From contig NZ_OANS01000004.1 of assembly GCF_900205755.1 (NCBI RefSeq), positions 186,001 to 250,000 on the forward strand: a stretch of DNA of 64,000 bases, read 5' to 3'. Source of the DNA: Polynucleobacter meluiroseus (GTDB lineage: Bacteria > Pseudomonadota > Gammaproteobacteria > Burkholderiales > Burkholderiaceae). The notes beneath the pieces were generated by a model that worked only from the letters and a program-made list of their open reading frames with translations, was not told the DNA's origin and made no database searches. The position numbers and the translations under genes are program-made. Below are positions 27,215 to 37,414 of the stretch, piece after piece (the first letter of the stretch is position 1; every line of letters begins with the position of its first letter).

Positions 27215-29083
27215 ATGTTTATGCCTAAATCTTTTCGCCAGATCTCCCTCTGCCTGCTTTTAGGCCTCCTTGCCAGTGTATGGTCGGTTTCTACGCAAGC
27301 AGCTCAAGGGATTTCTCAATACGGGAAACCAAAATATCCGGATGGATTTAGTCACTTTGATTACGTCAATCCGAACGCGCCAAGAGGTGGCACGCTGACC
27401 TTACCCAACCCAGGCCAAAGAACGAGCTTCGATAAGTTCAATCCTTTCACCTTACGAGGTGTCAGCGCTCCCGGAATTGAATTGATGTTTGAATCATTAG
27501 CCGAAGGGAGTGCTGACGAGGTATCGAGTATTTATGGATTGTTGGCAGACGACATTCAGATTGCAGCCGATCACAAATCGGTCATTTTTCATATTCGTCC
27601 CGAAGCGCGCTTCTCTGACGGTTCTCCCGTATTGGCTGCCGACGTGAAATACAGCTTTGACACACTTATGAGCGGTAAAGCGCATCCACGCTATGCCACC
27701 ACCTTTGCCGATGTCAAACAAGCAGTCGTGTTATCAACGCGAGAAGTGCGCTTTGACTTTAAGAATAGCAATACCGAACTGCCCATCATGGTGGGGACCT
27801 TACCCATCTTTTCACGCAATTGGGGTAAAGCGGCTGACGGTACGATCACCCCTTTCGAGAAGCTTGCCTTTGAAGCCCCTGTTGGTAGCGGCCCTTATTT
27901 AATTGAATCTTTTAAAGCCGGCAAGTCCATCATCTTTAAAAGAAACCCCCACTATTGGGTGGATGAATTAAAAAAACCATTAAATGTCAGGGTGGGTTTT
28001 TATAACTTTGACCGGGTGGTATACAAACTCTATAGCGATGACGCGGTTCGTCTCGAGGCTTTTAAAGCAGGGGAGTTTGATGCGCTAGTGGAATACCGTG
28101 CCAAGATATGGGCTAAAGGGTATGTAGGTAGCAAATTTGATAACGGCACCCTCCGCAAGACAGCTTTCTTAAATCACAACGGTGCGGGCATGCAAGGTTT
28201 TGCAGTGAATGTTCGTCGCCCCTTATTTCAGGATCCGCGGGTGCGCGAAGCCTTAGGCTACGCCTTGGATTTTGAGTGGCTCAATCGGCAAATCTTTTTT
28301 GACCAGTACAGCCGAATTAATAGTTACTTTACGAATAGCGATTTGAGCGCTAATTTTGCTGGACCGCGAAATCCTTCACAAGCTGAGCTGAAGTTACTCA
28401 AACCCCTGAAAGAAAAATATCCGCAGTGGGTGCCAGATGCAGTCTTTGGTCCAATGCCAGCGGCGCCTTCCACGGCCTCACCAAATAGCTTGCGTAATAA
28501 TTTAAAGAAAGCGCGCGATCTCCTAGGTCAGGCTGGCTGGCAATATCGTGACGGCGCCTTGCGCAATATGCAGGGTGAGCCTTTTCGGTTCGAGATCGTT
28601 GAAGACGGACCTTTTTTCTTGAGGGTGATTTCAGCTTACCTGCGTAATTTAGAAAAGTTAGGTATCGAAGTCGATATCAGAACCAGTGACTTTGCCTTGC
28701 ATCAAAAGCGCATGAATGAATACGATTTTGATATGACAACCATTCGTTTTCCAGATTCACAAAATCCCGGCAATGAACTATGGGATCGTTTTGGCAGTCA
28801 AGCTGCCAAGGAGAAGGGTTCAGACAACGTGATTGGAATTCAATCACCCGTGGTGGATGCCCTCGTCAACGAAGTAACTAAAGCGCAAAACCGTGAAGAA
28901 TTGCAGGCCGCTACCAGGGCGCTAGATCGCGTGCTTTGGAATAGCTATTATGTTATTCCGCAGTGGTACAACCCCACGCACCGAGTAGCGTATCGTAAAG
29001 AAATGCACTATCCCAATCCCCCCTTGTATTACTCCGCTGAGCCTTGGATTATGCAAAACTGGTGGAAAGTCGAGGCGCAATAA
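27215..29083 (+). CDS. yejA: Peptide ABC transporter, periplasmic binding protein YejA
   Basis: About 622 residues, SBP_bac_5 family. Signal peptide (FRQISLCLLLGLLASVWSVSTQAAQG) and then YPDGFSHFDYVNPNAPRGGTL, typical of YejA. YejABEF imports peptides and, in enteric bacteria, microcin C. I choose ATG 27215 (or 27221), since the open frame begins with a TTG at 27191 that would lengthen the signal. Overlaps yejB by one base. Confidence 0.9.
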   Translation: MFMPKSFRQISLCLLLGLLASVWSVSTQAAQGISQYGKPKYPDGFSHFDYVNPNAPRGGTLTLPNPGQRTSFDKFNPFTLRGVSAPGIELMFESLAEGSADEVSSIYGLLADDIQIAADHKSVIFHIRPEARFSDGSPVLAADVKYSFDTLMSGKAHPRYATTFADVKQAVVLSTREVRFDFKNSNTELPIMVGTLPIFSRNWGKAADGTITPFEKLAFEAPVGSGPYLIESFKAGKSIIFKRNPHYWVDELKKPLNVRVGFYNFDRVVYKLYSDDAVRLEAFKAGEFDALVEYRAKIWAKGYVGSKFDNGTLRKTAFLNHNGAGMQGFAVNVRRPLFQDPRVREALGYALDFEWLNRQIFFDQYSRINSYFTNSDLSANFAGPRNPSQAELKLLKPLKEKYPQWVPDAVFGPMPAAPSTASPNSLRNNLKKARDLLGQAGWQYRDGALRNMQGEPFRFEIVEDGPFFLRVISAYLRNLEKLGIEVDIRTSDFALHQKRMNEYDFDMTTIRFPDSQNPGNELWDRFGSQAAKEKGSDNVIGIQSPVVDALVNEVTKAQNREELQAATRALDRVLWNSYYVIPQWYNPTHRVAYRKEMHYPNPPLYYSAEPWIMQNWWKVEAQ

Positions 29084-30159
29084 TGCAAGAGAACATGCGT
29101 ACTTATATTTTCAAGCGCTTGCTCTTGATGATTCCTACTCTATTGGGTGTTTTAACCTTAACCTTTGCGGTGGTGCAATTCGTACCGGGTGGCCCAGTTG
29201 AGCAAATGGTGTTGGAGCTCAAGGGGAAGGGTAATGCAGCGGTTGGCGGCTCAGAATCTTCAGGTGCGGGCGCGACCTATCGCGGGCGCCAAGGTGTGGA
29301 TGCGGAGCGTTTGGCTGAAGTCAAGGCGCTCTATGGCTTCGATAAGCCACCGCTTGAGCGTTACGTCATGATGTTGGGGCGCTTTGCGAGATTTGATTTA
29401 GGGCAAAGTTACTATCAACATGAAAGCGTTTGGAAGCTGATCGTCTCTAAATTTCCGGTATCTATCAGTATTGGCCTGTGGACTTTCTTTATCACCTACC
29501 TAGTCTCGATTCCCTTGGGCATTGCTAAAGCGGTACGTGATGGCTCGCAATTTGATGCTGTTACCAGCAGCATTATTTTGGTGGGTTATGCGATTCCTGG
29601 ATTTGTCTTAGGCGTCCTCTTATTGGTGCTCTTTGGTGGCGGGAGTTTTCTGCAACTATTTCCTTTGCGTGGGCTCACATCTGATAATTGGAGTGATTTA
29701 AGTTTGATCGGTAAGGTGTTGGATTATTTATGGCATTTGGTTCTACCGATTACTGCCACCGTGTTGGGTAGCTTTGCGGTGATTACGATGTTGACTAAAA
29801 ATTCTTTTCTTGAGGAAATTCGTAAGCAATATGTGCTCACTGCACGCGCTAAGGGTTTAACTGAAAGGCAAGTGCTGTGGAAGCATGTATTTCGTAATGC
29901 CTTATTGCCCTTGGTAACCGGCTTTCCGGCTGCGTTTATTGGTGCCTTCTTTACGGGTTCACTCTTAATTGAAACCCTTTTCTCTTTAGATGGACTTGGC
30001 TTACTCTCTTATGAGTCTGTCATGCGCCGCGACTACCCAGTGGTCTTTGGTACCTTGTACCTGTTTACTTTAATCGGCTTATTTACGAAGTTAATTTCTG
30101 ATCTTTGCTATGTCTATATTGACCCCCGTATTCAGTTTGGTGCAGGGGGTGGTTCATGA
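29083..30159 (+). CDS. yejB: Peptide ABC transporter permease YejB
   Basis: A 358-residue inner-membrane permease. The N-terminal MRTYIFKRLLLMIPTLLGVL and the loop EAA motif (TARAKGLTERQVLWKHVFRNALLPL) mark the DppB/YejB class. A Gly/Ser-rich insert sits at residues about 50-80. Start at ATG 29083, in the TAATG junction with yejA; an ATG 12 bp later is possible. Confidence 0.92.
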   Translation: MQENMRTYIFKRLLLMIPTLLGVLTLTFAVVQFVPGGPVEQMVLELKGKGNAAVGGSESSGAGATYRGRQGVDAERLAEVKALYGFDKPPLERYVMMLGRFARFDLGQSYYQHESVWKLIVSKFPVSISIGLWTFFITYLVSIPLGIAKAVRDGSQFDAVTSSIILVGYAIPGFVLGVLLLVLFGGGSFLQLFPLRGLTSDNWSDLSLIGKVLDYLWHLVLPITATVLGSFAVITMLTKNSFLEEIRKQYVLTARAKGLTERQVLWKHVFRNALLPLVTGFPAAFIGAFFTGSLLIETLFSLDGLGLLSYESVMRRDYPVVFGTLYLFTLIGLFTKLISDLCYVYIDPRIQFGAGGGS

Positions 30160-31181
30160 GTTCATGGGCGCGTTTTAAGAACAGTCGCGTTGGCTACGTC
30201 AGTCTGTGGATCTTTATGGGCTTATTTGGTTTAAGCCTTTGCGCAGAACTCATTGCCAACGACAAGCCTTTAATCGTGCGCTATGAAGGGCGTTTTTATT
30301 TTCCCATTGCGCAAAACCAACCCGAGCGCGTGTTCGGTGGGGACTTTGCTACCCCGACAGATTTTTTAGACCCCGAAATTCGTGACAACATTACTAGTAA
30401 CGGCAATTGGGCTATTTACCCCCTCATTACTTATAGTTACGAGACCCTGAATTACTTTTCGCAAGTGCCAAATCCTGCACCACCTTCCGCGGAAAATTGG
30501 CTCGGGACCGATGATCGTGGACGGGATGTTTTAGCGCGCCTGATTTATGGCTTCCGTTTATCGATCTTGTTTGGTTTGGCGCTCACCATCGTGGGTGTCA
30601 GTGTTGGCATCATCACTGGCTCCTTAATGGGTTTCTTTGGTGGGAAGTTTGATTTGATCTCGCAACGGCTTATTGAGATTTGGTCGGCCATGCCTGAGCT
30701 CTATCTATTGATTATCTTCGCCTCTATTTTTAATCCCAGCATTTGGTTGCTCGTGATTTTATTGGCGGCGTTTGGCTGGATGGGATTATCGGACTACGTA
30801 CGAGCAGAATTTTTCCGTAACCGCGCTTTGGAATACGTCCGCGCTGCGAGGGCATTAGGCTTAACTAACCTTCAAATCATGCGACGTCATATTCTGCCGA
30901 ACAGCTTGACACCAGTAATTACCTTTTTACCCTTTCGGATGAGCGCTGCAATTTTGTCTTTAACCAGTCTTGATTTTTTAGGACTAGGAGTACCGCCCGG
31001 AACGCCTAGTCTGGGAGAGCTCCTCTCACAGGGCAAAAGTAATTTAGACGCCTGGTGGATTTCACTATCGACTTTTGTTGTATTGGTCGCCACCTTACTG
31101 TTACTCACGTTTATGGGTGAGTCATTGCGAGCCGCTTTTGATTCCAGAAAAGCAGGGTTATCGAAGGGTGGACGCTCATGA
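30156..31181 (+). CDS. yejE: Peptide ABC transporter permease YejE
   Basis: A 341-residue permease of the DppC/YejE class with the extended periplasmic loop after helix 1 (GDFATPTDFLDPEIRDNI) typical of YejE, GTDDRGRDVLARLIYGFRLS and the EAA motif (VRAARALGLTNLQIMRRHILPNSL). Starts in an ATGA overlap with yejB. Confidence 0.93.
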   Translation: MSSWARFKNSRVGYVSLWIFMGLFGLSLCAELIANDKPLIVRYEGRFYFPIAQNQPERVFGGDFATPTDFLDPEIRDNITSNGNWAIYPLITYSYETLNYFSQVPNPAPPSAENWLGTDDRGRDVLARLIYGFRLSILFGLALTIVGVSVGIITGSLMGFFGGKFDLISQRLIEIWSAMPELYLLIIFASIFNPSIWLLVILLAAFGWMGLSDYVRAEFFRNRALEYVRAARALGLTNLQIMRRHILPNSLTPVITFLPFRMSAAILSLTSLDFLGLGVPPGTPSLGELLSQGKSNLDAWWISLSTFVVLVATLLLLTFMGESLRAAFDSRKAGLSKGGRS

Positions 31182-32836
31182 GCGAATCAACGCCACCATC
31201 ACTAATCCGTTTTGAAGATTTCTGCATTTCATTCGGTTCTGGTCGACGTGAAAAGTTCGCTGTCAACCACCTGGATTTAGACATTGGGGTTGGCGAGCGT
31301 GTCGCTTTGGTGGGTGAGTCTGGTTCGGGTAAGACCTTAACCGCCCTCGCTCCCTTGCGCTTGGAGCCTGAGGGCGCTAAAACATCCGGGCGCATTTTGT
31401 GGCGGGGGGCTACGCCGTCATCAGAACCTGTTGACTTGCTAACGCTCCCAATTGAAGCAATACGGCGGATTCGGGGGCGCGAGATTGCAATGGTGTTTCA
31501 GGAGCCGATGACTGCGCTCAATCCCTTATTTTCGGTAGGCAATCAAATCGTTGAGGCAGTGCAAATCTATCAACCAGAAATCTCTAAGGCCGACAGCTTT
31601 GCCGCTGCGATTGAGTTGCTTAAGAAAACCGGTATTCCTCAGCCAGGTGATCGTTTTCATTCGTATCCCCATCAACTTTCAGGGGGTCAACGTCAGCGTG
31701 CCATGATTGCCATGGCCTTGGCTTGTAAGCCGCGCTTGCTGATTGCGGATGAGCCCACTACCGCTTTAGATGTGAGCTTGCGTTTACAGATTTTAGATTT
31801 ACTTCAAGAGTTGCAAGCTGAGGCGAGGGCTGACGGCGGAATGGGTATCTTATTAATTACCCACGACCTCAATTTAGTAAAGCATTTTGCTCAACGTGTT
31901 GCTGTGTTGAATCAAGGAAACTTGATGGAGTTTGGTGCAACAAAGCAAATTTTTCAGCATCCTGAAAATCCCTATACCCAAGCCTTGGTAAATAGCGAGC
32001 CCGTCAGAAATCTTGCGCCAGTGATTCCCTTGGCACCAGTATTGCTCAGTACTGAAAACCTCTCTGTGTCTTACCCGAGCGGCGTGTCGACCCACTGGTT
32101 TAAAAAACCACCGCGCCATCCCGTTCTGCGTAAAGTCAGCTTTGCTTTGAAGCAAGGTCAGACTATCGGCGTTATTGGTGAATCGGGTTCTGGAAAAACC
32201 ACTATAGGGATGGCAGTCTTGGGCTTATTGGGTGACTCAGCTGCGCAAGTGACGGGTCAAGTAGATGTGCTTGGTACAGATTGGCAAACACTTAAACCGA
32301 TAGAGCGACGTGCGATGCGCTCGAGTTTGCAGGTGATCTTTCAGGATCCCTTCGGCTCGCTCTCGCCACGTATGTCGGTGTTGCAAATTGTCTCTGAAGG
32401 TTTGGATGTGCATTTCCCGAATCTCACCCCCAAAGAGCGAGAGGCGCGAGTGCTGGATATTTTGCGCGAAGTCGGTATTGATCGTTCAGCCTTGCTGCGC
32501 TACCCTCATGAGTTTTCTGGGGGGCAGCGGCAACGGATCGCGATTGCACGCGCTCTGATTTTGAAGCCGCAGATCTTGGTGTTGGATGAACCTACCTCGG
32601 CCTTGGATGTCTCCATTCAAAAACAAGTGCTGGCTTTACTCTCCGAATTGCAGAAAAAATTCAATTTAGCCTACTTGATTATTAGTCATGATTTAGCGGT
32701 CATTCGGGCAATGTCGCATGAGGTGATGGTGCTTAAGGAGGGGAGGGTTGTTGAGTTTGGGGATACTGAAACCTTGATTCGTCATCCTCAGCAAACCTAT
32801 ACTCAAGAGCTATTTAGAGCGGCGGAGTTAACTTAA
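31178..32836 (+). CDS. yejF: Peptide ABC transporter ATPase YejF (two-domain)
   Basis: A 552-residue protein with two fused ATPase domains, as in YejF and GsiA. Domain 1: Walker A GESGSGKT, signature LSGGQRQRAMIAMALA, Walker B LLIADEPTTALD. Domain 2: GESGSGKTT, FSGGQRQRIAIARALI, LVLDEPTSALD. It powers the YejABE importer. ATGA overlap with yejE. No terminator was seen after it; a short hairpin AGTCCGATGGACT lacks a T-run. Confidence 0.95.
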   Translation: MSESTPPSLIRFEDFCISFGSGRREKFAVNHLDLDIGVGERVALVGESGSGKTLTALAPLRLEPEGAKTSGRILWRGATPSSEPVDLLTLPIEAIRRIRGREIAMVFQEPMTALNPLFSVGNQIVEAVQIYQPEISKADSFAAAIELLKKTGIPQPGDRFHSYPHQLSGGQRQRAMIAMALACKPRLLIADEPTTALDVSLRLQILDLLQELQAEARADGGMGILLITHDLNLVKHFAQRVAVLNQGNLMEFGATKQIFQHPENPYTQALVNSEPVRNLAPVIPLAPVLLSTENLSVSYPSGVSTHWFKKPPRHPVLRKVSFALKQGQTIGVIGESGSGKTTIGMAVLGLLGDSAAQVTGQVDVLGTDWQTLKPIERRAMRSSLQVIFQDPFGSLSPRMSVLQIVSEGLDVHFPNLTPKEREARVLDILREVGIDRSALLRYPHEFSGGQRQRIAIARALILKPQILVLDEPTSALDVSIQKQVLALLSELQKKFNLAYLIISHDLAVIRAMSHEVMVLKEGRVVEFGDTETLIRHPQQTYTQELFRAAELT

Positions 32837-32964
32837 ATAGTCCGATGGACTGGGCTCATATTGGTGCATCAGAGCGCAACTTCTAAAAAAAGTTCAATAA
32901 AATCAAGTGCTTATATATTAGACCTTTTCACCATACGTTCATGTTTCTTTGTTAAACTCGCCTG

Positions 32965-33654
32965 ATGTTATTTGTAAAAGACCCTCAATCGTCCTCGACT
33001 GCACGCCTTGTAAAGCAAGCTGCCGCAGCAGTTGCTCTGTCGTCGACCTTTGCAATGAATCCCGTATTTGCAGTGGATCTGGCAACTGAGCCTTCAAAAG
33101 AAGTCAGTGCCGAGGCGCCAAAAGTAAAAGAGTCCATGTTCCAGGCCGGAAAATCCTACTTTGCGCGGGTTTCTGATCGCTTGGCTGATTCAGTCAGCAT
33201 CAAGTCAGATGAGCTAATCAATCGCGCCATGGAAGTCATTGGAGTGCGTTATCGCTGGGACGCGCAGTTACCGGAATCTGGTTTGGATGGCAGTAGCTTT
33301 GTTGGCTATGTTTTTAAAGACAAGTTAGGCTTTTTGCTGCCCCCCAAATCCACTCAATTGAGTCGCGTTGGTAAGCCAATTACCCGCGATGAGTTGCGAC
33401 CTGGTGATTTGGTGTTCTTCAACACCATGCGCTTGACGTTTTCGCACGTTGGTATATATGTGGGCGATAACAAATTCATTCACTCACCATCAAAAGGCAC
33501 CAGTGTGCGGGTTGACGATCTGACCAGCCTTTACTGGGATAAACGTTTTGATGGCGCGCGACGCATCGATGGTGGCGAACGCGCTGGAGGCGTAGATCGC
33601 CAAGAGCTATTAGATGAAGTAAATAAGCTTAAGCGGAATTCAGCCAGCTTTTAA
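32965..33654 (+). CDS. NlpC/P60-like protein lacking the catalytic cysteine
   Basis: A 229-residue exported protein with a signal peptide of about 36 residues and an NlpC/P60 fold (residues about 80-195): INRAMEVIGVRYRWD, then RPGDLVFFNT and SHVGIYVGDNKFIHSP. Active members read D-C-S-G-F at the nucleophile; here the stretch is LDGSSFVGYVF, with Gly109 (codon GGC, 33289-33291) at the cysteine position. His161 and His173 remain. It therefore probably does not hydrolyse peptidoglycan and may bind it or regulate. Alternatively the substitution is an assembly error (GGC versus TGC). Confidence 0.8.
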   Translation: MLFVKDPQSSSTARLVKQAAAAVALSSTFAMNPVFAVDLATEPSKEVSAEAPKVKESMFQAGKSYFARVSDRLADSVSIKSDELINRAMEVIGVRYRWDAQLPESGLDGSSFVGYVFKDKLGFLLPPKSTQLSRVGKPITRDELRPGDLVFFNTMRLTFSHVGIYVGDNKFIHSPSKGTSVRVDDLTSLYWDKRFDGARRIDGGERAGGVDRQELLDEVNKLKRNSASF

Positions 33655-33682
33655 TTCTCGGCATTCATAAAGCGTCAACCTA

Positions 33683-34612
33683 TTAAGAGAAAGTTTTTAA
33701 TTTCTCTTTGATTAACGACATCTGCTCTTGTGCCGCAACTTCCCCAGCTAGAATCGCCGCATTTCTGGATTTAAAGTCGCCACTACTCATTTGCATGAGG
33801 TGGGGCGTGATCACAATATCCGCACTCTTGAGTTCGTACTGATTGATACTTCTTTGCATGATCGAGATTGTCTGTTGCAAGACACCAAAGGTGCCGCTGG
33901 CATCTTGGTGGAGTGGCTCTGATGAGATGTTGACGGCGATGACGAGTGTTGCCCCCATCTGTCGGGCATAGCTCACGGGCACGGGTGCAACCAAGCCACC
34001 ATCGATATATTCTTTACCGCTAATCACTGCAGGCTGAAAGACGCCCGGAATACTGCAAGAGGCCCGCACTGCAAGTCCAGTATTGCCGCTCCGAAACATC
34101 ACTCCCTTACCTGACTGTAATTCGGTTGCCACAATGCCTAGAGGAATGCGCATCTGCTCAATAGATTTATTGCGCACTTCGCGATTGACCATGCCTTGTA
34201 AGGCCTCTCCTTTAATGAGTCCCCCAAAACGCCCTGCAAAGGGTAAGCCCCAGTCTGCAATCGTGGCTTCATCCAGCGTCAAGGCTAGGCGATTGAGGTC
34301 GTTTCCGGTGGCACCAGAGGCAAATAAAGCGGCGATGACACTGCCCGCACTGCTACCCACCACGATATCGGGCTGTATTCCTTGGGCTTCTAAAGCCTTA
34401 ATAACGCCGATATGAGCAAAGCCGCGAGCAGCTCCAGCCCCTAAAACTAAGCCAATAACGGGCTTTTTGGGGGTTACGGTGCTACATCCGCTTAAATTGA
34501 GTCCACTTGCGAGCACACCGCAGCTTAGGCCAAAGCCTATTAATTGCCGCCGTTTAGTCGATTGCAGGGGCTCAGGGTCTTGAGGTGAGAGGAGGGGGAA
34601 GATATCGGGCAT
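33683..34612 (-). CDS. Patatin-like phospholipase, predicted lipoprotein (RssA-like)
   Basis: A 309-residue serine acyl hydrolase. Patatin features: oxyanion GAGAARGF at 59-66, nucleophile elbow GSSAG at 86-90 (Ser88) and the catalytic Asp204 in DGGLVAP. The N-terminus is unusual: a cytoplasmic-like leader, a twin Arg (RRQLIGFG at 21-28), a hydrophobic stretch and a lipobox LSGC (Cys43). It is therefore probably anchored to a membrane from the periplasm. Substrate unknown. Confidence 0.85.
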   Translation of the reverse strand: MPDIFPLLSPQDPEPLQSTKRRQLIGFGLSCGVLASGLNLSGCSTVTPKKPVIGLVLGAGAARGFAHIGVIKALEAQGIQPDIVVGSSAGSVIAALFASGATGNDLNRLALTLDEATIADWGLPFAGRFGGLIKGEALQGMVNREVRNKSIEQMRIPLGIVATELQSGKGVMFRSGNTGLAVRASCSIPGVFQPAVISGKEYIDGGLVAPVPVSYARQMGATLVIAVNISSEPLHQDASGTFGVLQQTISIMQRSINQYELKSADIVITPHLMQMSSGDFKSRNAAILAGEVAAQEQMSLIKEKLKTFS

Positions 34613-34802
34613 ATGGCTATTGTATTGAGGCTACCCTATAATGCCGAAAGGGTGAATATTTGAACTTCCCTGCGCTAAGGGCAAATCTCTAAAAAACGAT
34701 AGAACGAGATGAAGTGCCTTTAGATGCTACAGATCACCCCCAACCCATTATTGAAATACATTTTTACAGCCTCATCAGGCCTGACCTGATAACCCGAATG
34801 TT

Positions 34803-35585
34803 ATGGACGATCACAACCAACGCGTAATTGAAACAGCCCTCCTGTGCGCGCAGGAGCCTCTCACTGTGGCCGATCTCTCACGCCTATTTAGCGAAGATGT
34901 TGCGACTACCGAGATTGATGCCGCCTTATTAGAAATACAGCAAGCTTGGGCTGACAAAGGTATGGAGCTGGTACGTATTGCTACGGGCTGGCGCTTTCAG
35001 AGCCGTTTGTCGATGCGCGAGTATCTTGATCGCCTAACACCAGAAAAACCACCAAAGTATTCACGGGCGGTGATGGAAACCTTGGCCATCATTGCCTATC
35101 GTCAACCCGTTACCCGCGGTGAAATTGAAGAGATTCGGGGTGTTACCGTCAGCACTAACGTGATGAAACAGCTCGAAGACCGTAACTGGGTTGAGGTAAT
35201 CGGACACAAAGAAACGGTTGGTCGCCCTGGCTTATATGCGACCACAAAGCAATTTCTAGATGATTTAAGTTTGACGAATTTACAAAGCTTGCCGATGCTG
35301 GAAGACACTGCACCCATGGCAGCAGTGGAGCAATTGGGCCAAGCCATCATGGAGTTTGACGCTACTGCCACAGTAGAGACAGTGATTACCTTGACAGAAG
35401 AGAGCACGCTAGACGAAGTCACTGGCGACTTGATTGAAGAGGTGACAGTCGAAGTAGAAATCGTGACAGACGAGGCGGCAGAAACAGAAGAAATAGTTGC
35501 AGTAGAAGAAGCAGAAGAAGCAGAAGAAGCAGAAGAATCAACTTCTGAATCCGACCCTGCAGTAGATGAACCTAAAAATAATTAA
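34803..35585 (+). CDS. scpB: Segregation and condensation protein B
   Basis: A 260-residue subunit of the SMC-ScpAB condensin. Residues 1-170 hold the two winged-helix domains ([28 protein letters not shown] is the family hallmark; [15 protein letters not shown] follows). The last 80 residues are very acidic and contain a short EEA repeat encoded by a 9-bp tandem. A TATAAT at 34637-34642 may be its promoter; an imperfect palindrome (ATCAGG-N5-CCTGAT, 34774-34790) lies just before the start, where no clear ribosome site is seen. scpA is not in the window. Confidence 0.93.
   Translation: MDDHNQRVIETALLCAQEPLTVADLSRLFSEDVATTEIDAALLEIQQAWADKGMELVRIATGWRFQSRLSMREYLDRLTPEKPPKYSRAVMETLAIIAYRQPVTRGEIEEIRGVTVSTNVMKQLEDRNWVEVIGHKETVGRPGLYATTKQFLDDLSLTNLQSLPMLEDTAPMAAVEQLGQAIMEFDATATVETVITLTEESTLDEVTGDLIEEVTVEVEIVTDEAAETEEIVAVEEAEEAEEAEESTSESDPAVDEPKNN
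35505..35540 (+). repeat. 9-bp in-frame tandem repeat in scpB
   Basis: Three perfect copies of GAAGAAGCA and a fourth with one change (GAAGAATCA). It encodes EEA units in the acidic tail. Copy number changes would keep the frame. Confidence 0.85.
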
Positions 35586-37342
35586 TGACAAGCTCTCACG
35601 AAAACGACTCCGGTCCAGAAAATAAAACTACTTCACCCTCTGCTAATGCAGAGTCGCCATCCGCTCCTGCTGATGCGGTGAAAACTGAGGGGCGCGACGG
35701 CAATGAACGCCACCCACGCCGGTCTGGCACTGGTAAGCACCCCTTTAATAAGAAGCGTCCGGGTCAAAAAGATCGCCCCCGTCGAGAGGGTGGTGAATCT
35801 GCACGTGGGCCTCGCGAAGGTGGGCATGCTGCCGGCAATCAATCGGCCAAATTAGCCCCTAACCCAGCCGAGAGTGAAGCGCTATTTGCCTCGGTTGTAT
35901 CGGGGGAGTTCGATGCTGCCTTAGATGCACCTGAAGTCGTCGAAGTTAAAAATCCCGATGGCGTCAATGAGAATGAGATTTCTCATCAGACCGGTGCAGA
36001 GCAACGTGCTCAGCGCGTGCGCCATGATGAAGACGCAGACGCACCCAGTGAAGAAGAAATGAGTAGTTTGCAGTTCGCCAACATTGACGAATTGCCGATG
36101 AGCTTGCGTGACGAGGTTTGGTCTGACTTAGATGGCCTCGATGATGACGCGGATGATGAAGATACCGTTAAATTACACAAGGTCTTAGCGGATGTGGGCA
36201 TGGGCTCACGACGCGATATGGAAGACTTGATCGTACAGGGCCGTGTATCAGTCAATGGCCTGCCTGCACACATTGGCCAACGGATTGGGCCTACTGATCA
36301 GGTTCGCATTAACGGCAAACCGGTGCATCGCAAGATCGCTTCGAAGCCACCCCGTGTCATTCTGTATCACAAACCCTCTGGTGAAATCGTGAGTCAATCC
36401 GATCCAGAAGGTCGTCCAACGGTCTTTGATCGTTTGCCTAAAGCTCGGCAGGGTCGCTGGATTGCGGTTGGTCGTTTGGATTTTAATACGGAAGGTTTGC
36501 TGCTGTTTACCACCTCAGGTGAGTTAGCTAATCGCTTGATGCATCCCCGCTACGGCGTGGAGCGCGAGTATGCAGTGCGCATTCTTGGTGAATTGGGTCA
36601 GGACTCCATGGCGCAATTAAAGAAAGGGATTCAGCTTGATGATGGTGAAGCGAAGTTTCTGCGCCTAGCGATGGGTGGGGGTGATGGCGCTAACCGTTGG
36701 TATCACGTCGCTTTAAGTGAAGGACGTAATCGAGAAGTGCGTCGTATGTTTGAGGCAGTAGGCCATACAGTGTCTCGTTTGCTGCGCACCCGTTACGGCA
36801 TGTTTTTACTACCCCCACGCTTAAGACGCGGCAAATGGGAAGAGGTTTCTCCTGAGGGTGTAGGGAGCTTGATGCGCTCCGCTGGTTTAAAAGTACCTCA
36901 AGCACAAGATAAGGGCCGCCCACAAGGTGGCTCACATGGCCGCGATCGCCCTAATTCCTCTGGTGAAGATTTTCAGCCTGATCCTATGCAAACTTCCGTT
37001 TCTTACTGGGGTTCGCGCGATGCCTTAACTTTGGCTAGCGGCCACAACGGCTTAACGCATCAAGCCAAGGGTGGGCGATCAACAGGTGGTGGAGCGGGTG
37101 AGGGGCGCGGACCGTTCCGGGGCCGCACGAATGCTGGTAGACCTGGATCAGCCGGCCAAGGAGGTCAGGGCGGAAATGGCCAAGGACGTACAAAAGGTAA
37201 AAAAGTTCACCATGGCCAGTCTGCTTTTGTGACTGCAAGCCCCCAAAGCCCGGGTAACGGACCTAAACGGGCTGCACCAAAAGGGCGCAAACCCTTTAAT
37301 AAGGGCCCTAGAAAGCCCCGTGATCCGGGCGAAACCTTCTGA
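35585..37342 (+). CDS. rluB: 23S rRNA pseudouridine synthase B with long low-complexity tails
   Basis: A 585-residue protein. The central part is RluB-like: an S4 domain ([21 protein letters not shown]) near residues 197-255 and the RsuA/RluB catalytic block [20 protein letters not shown] with the active Asp, then [18 protein letters not shown]. About 190 N-terminal residues (basic then acidic) and about 145 C-terminal residues rich in Gly/Arg/Lys are added; the enzyme core is near 250 residues. Begins at ATG 35585 in a TAATG overlap with scpB. It modifies U2605-region residues of 23S rRNA. Confidence 0.92.
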   Translation: MTSSHENDSGPENKTTSPSANAESPSAPADAVKTEGRDGNERHPRRSGTGKHPFNKKRPGQKDRPRREGGESARGPREGGHAAGNQSAKLAPNPAESEALFASVVSGEFDAALDAPEVVEVKNPDGVNENEISHQTGAEQRAQRVRHDEDADAPSEEEMSSLQFANIDELPMSLRDEVWSDLDGLDDDADDEDTVKLHKVLADVGMGSRRDMEDLIVQGRVSVNGLPAHIGQRIGPTDQVRINGKPVHRKIASKPPRVILYHKPSGEIVSQSDPEGRPTVFDRLPKARQGRWIAVGRLDFNTEGLLLFTTSGELANRLMHPRYGVEREYAVRILGELGQDSMAQLKKGIQLDDGEAKFLRLAMGGGDGANRWYHVALSEGRNREVRRMFEAVGHTVSRLLRTRYGMFLLPPRLRRGKWEEVSPEGVGSLMRSAGLKVPQAQDKGRPQGGSHGRDRPNSSGEDFQPDPMQTSVSYWGSRDALTLASGHNGLTHQAKGGRSTGGGAGEGRGPFRGRTNAGRPGSAGQGGQGGNGQGRTKGKKVHHGQSAFVTASPQSPGNGPKRAAPKGRKPFNKGPRKPRDPGETF

Positions 37343-37369
37343 TTTGTATTGGTTTTCCCTTAGATCAGC

Positions 37370-37375
37370 TATAAT
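37370..37375 (+). promoter_or_regulatory. -10 box of the rimP-nusA-infB promoter
   Basis: A perfect TATAAT. Candidate -35 hexamers, TTGGTT (37349-37354, 15-bp spacer) and TTGTAT (37344-37349, 20-bp spacer), are off-spacing. Transcription from here would give a leader of about 135 nt. Confidence 0.45.
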
Positions 37376-37414
37376 TTTGGTCTTGCAGCCAAATGTTGCA
37401 GTTTTTAGTAGTTA

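Noticed and set aside
35505..35540. CRISPR-like repeat
   Set aside because: Direct tandem without spacers, inside scpB; no array in the window.
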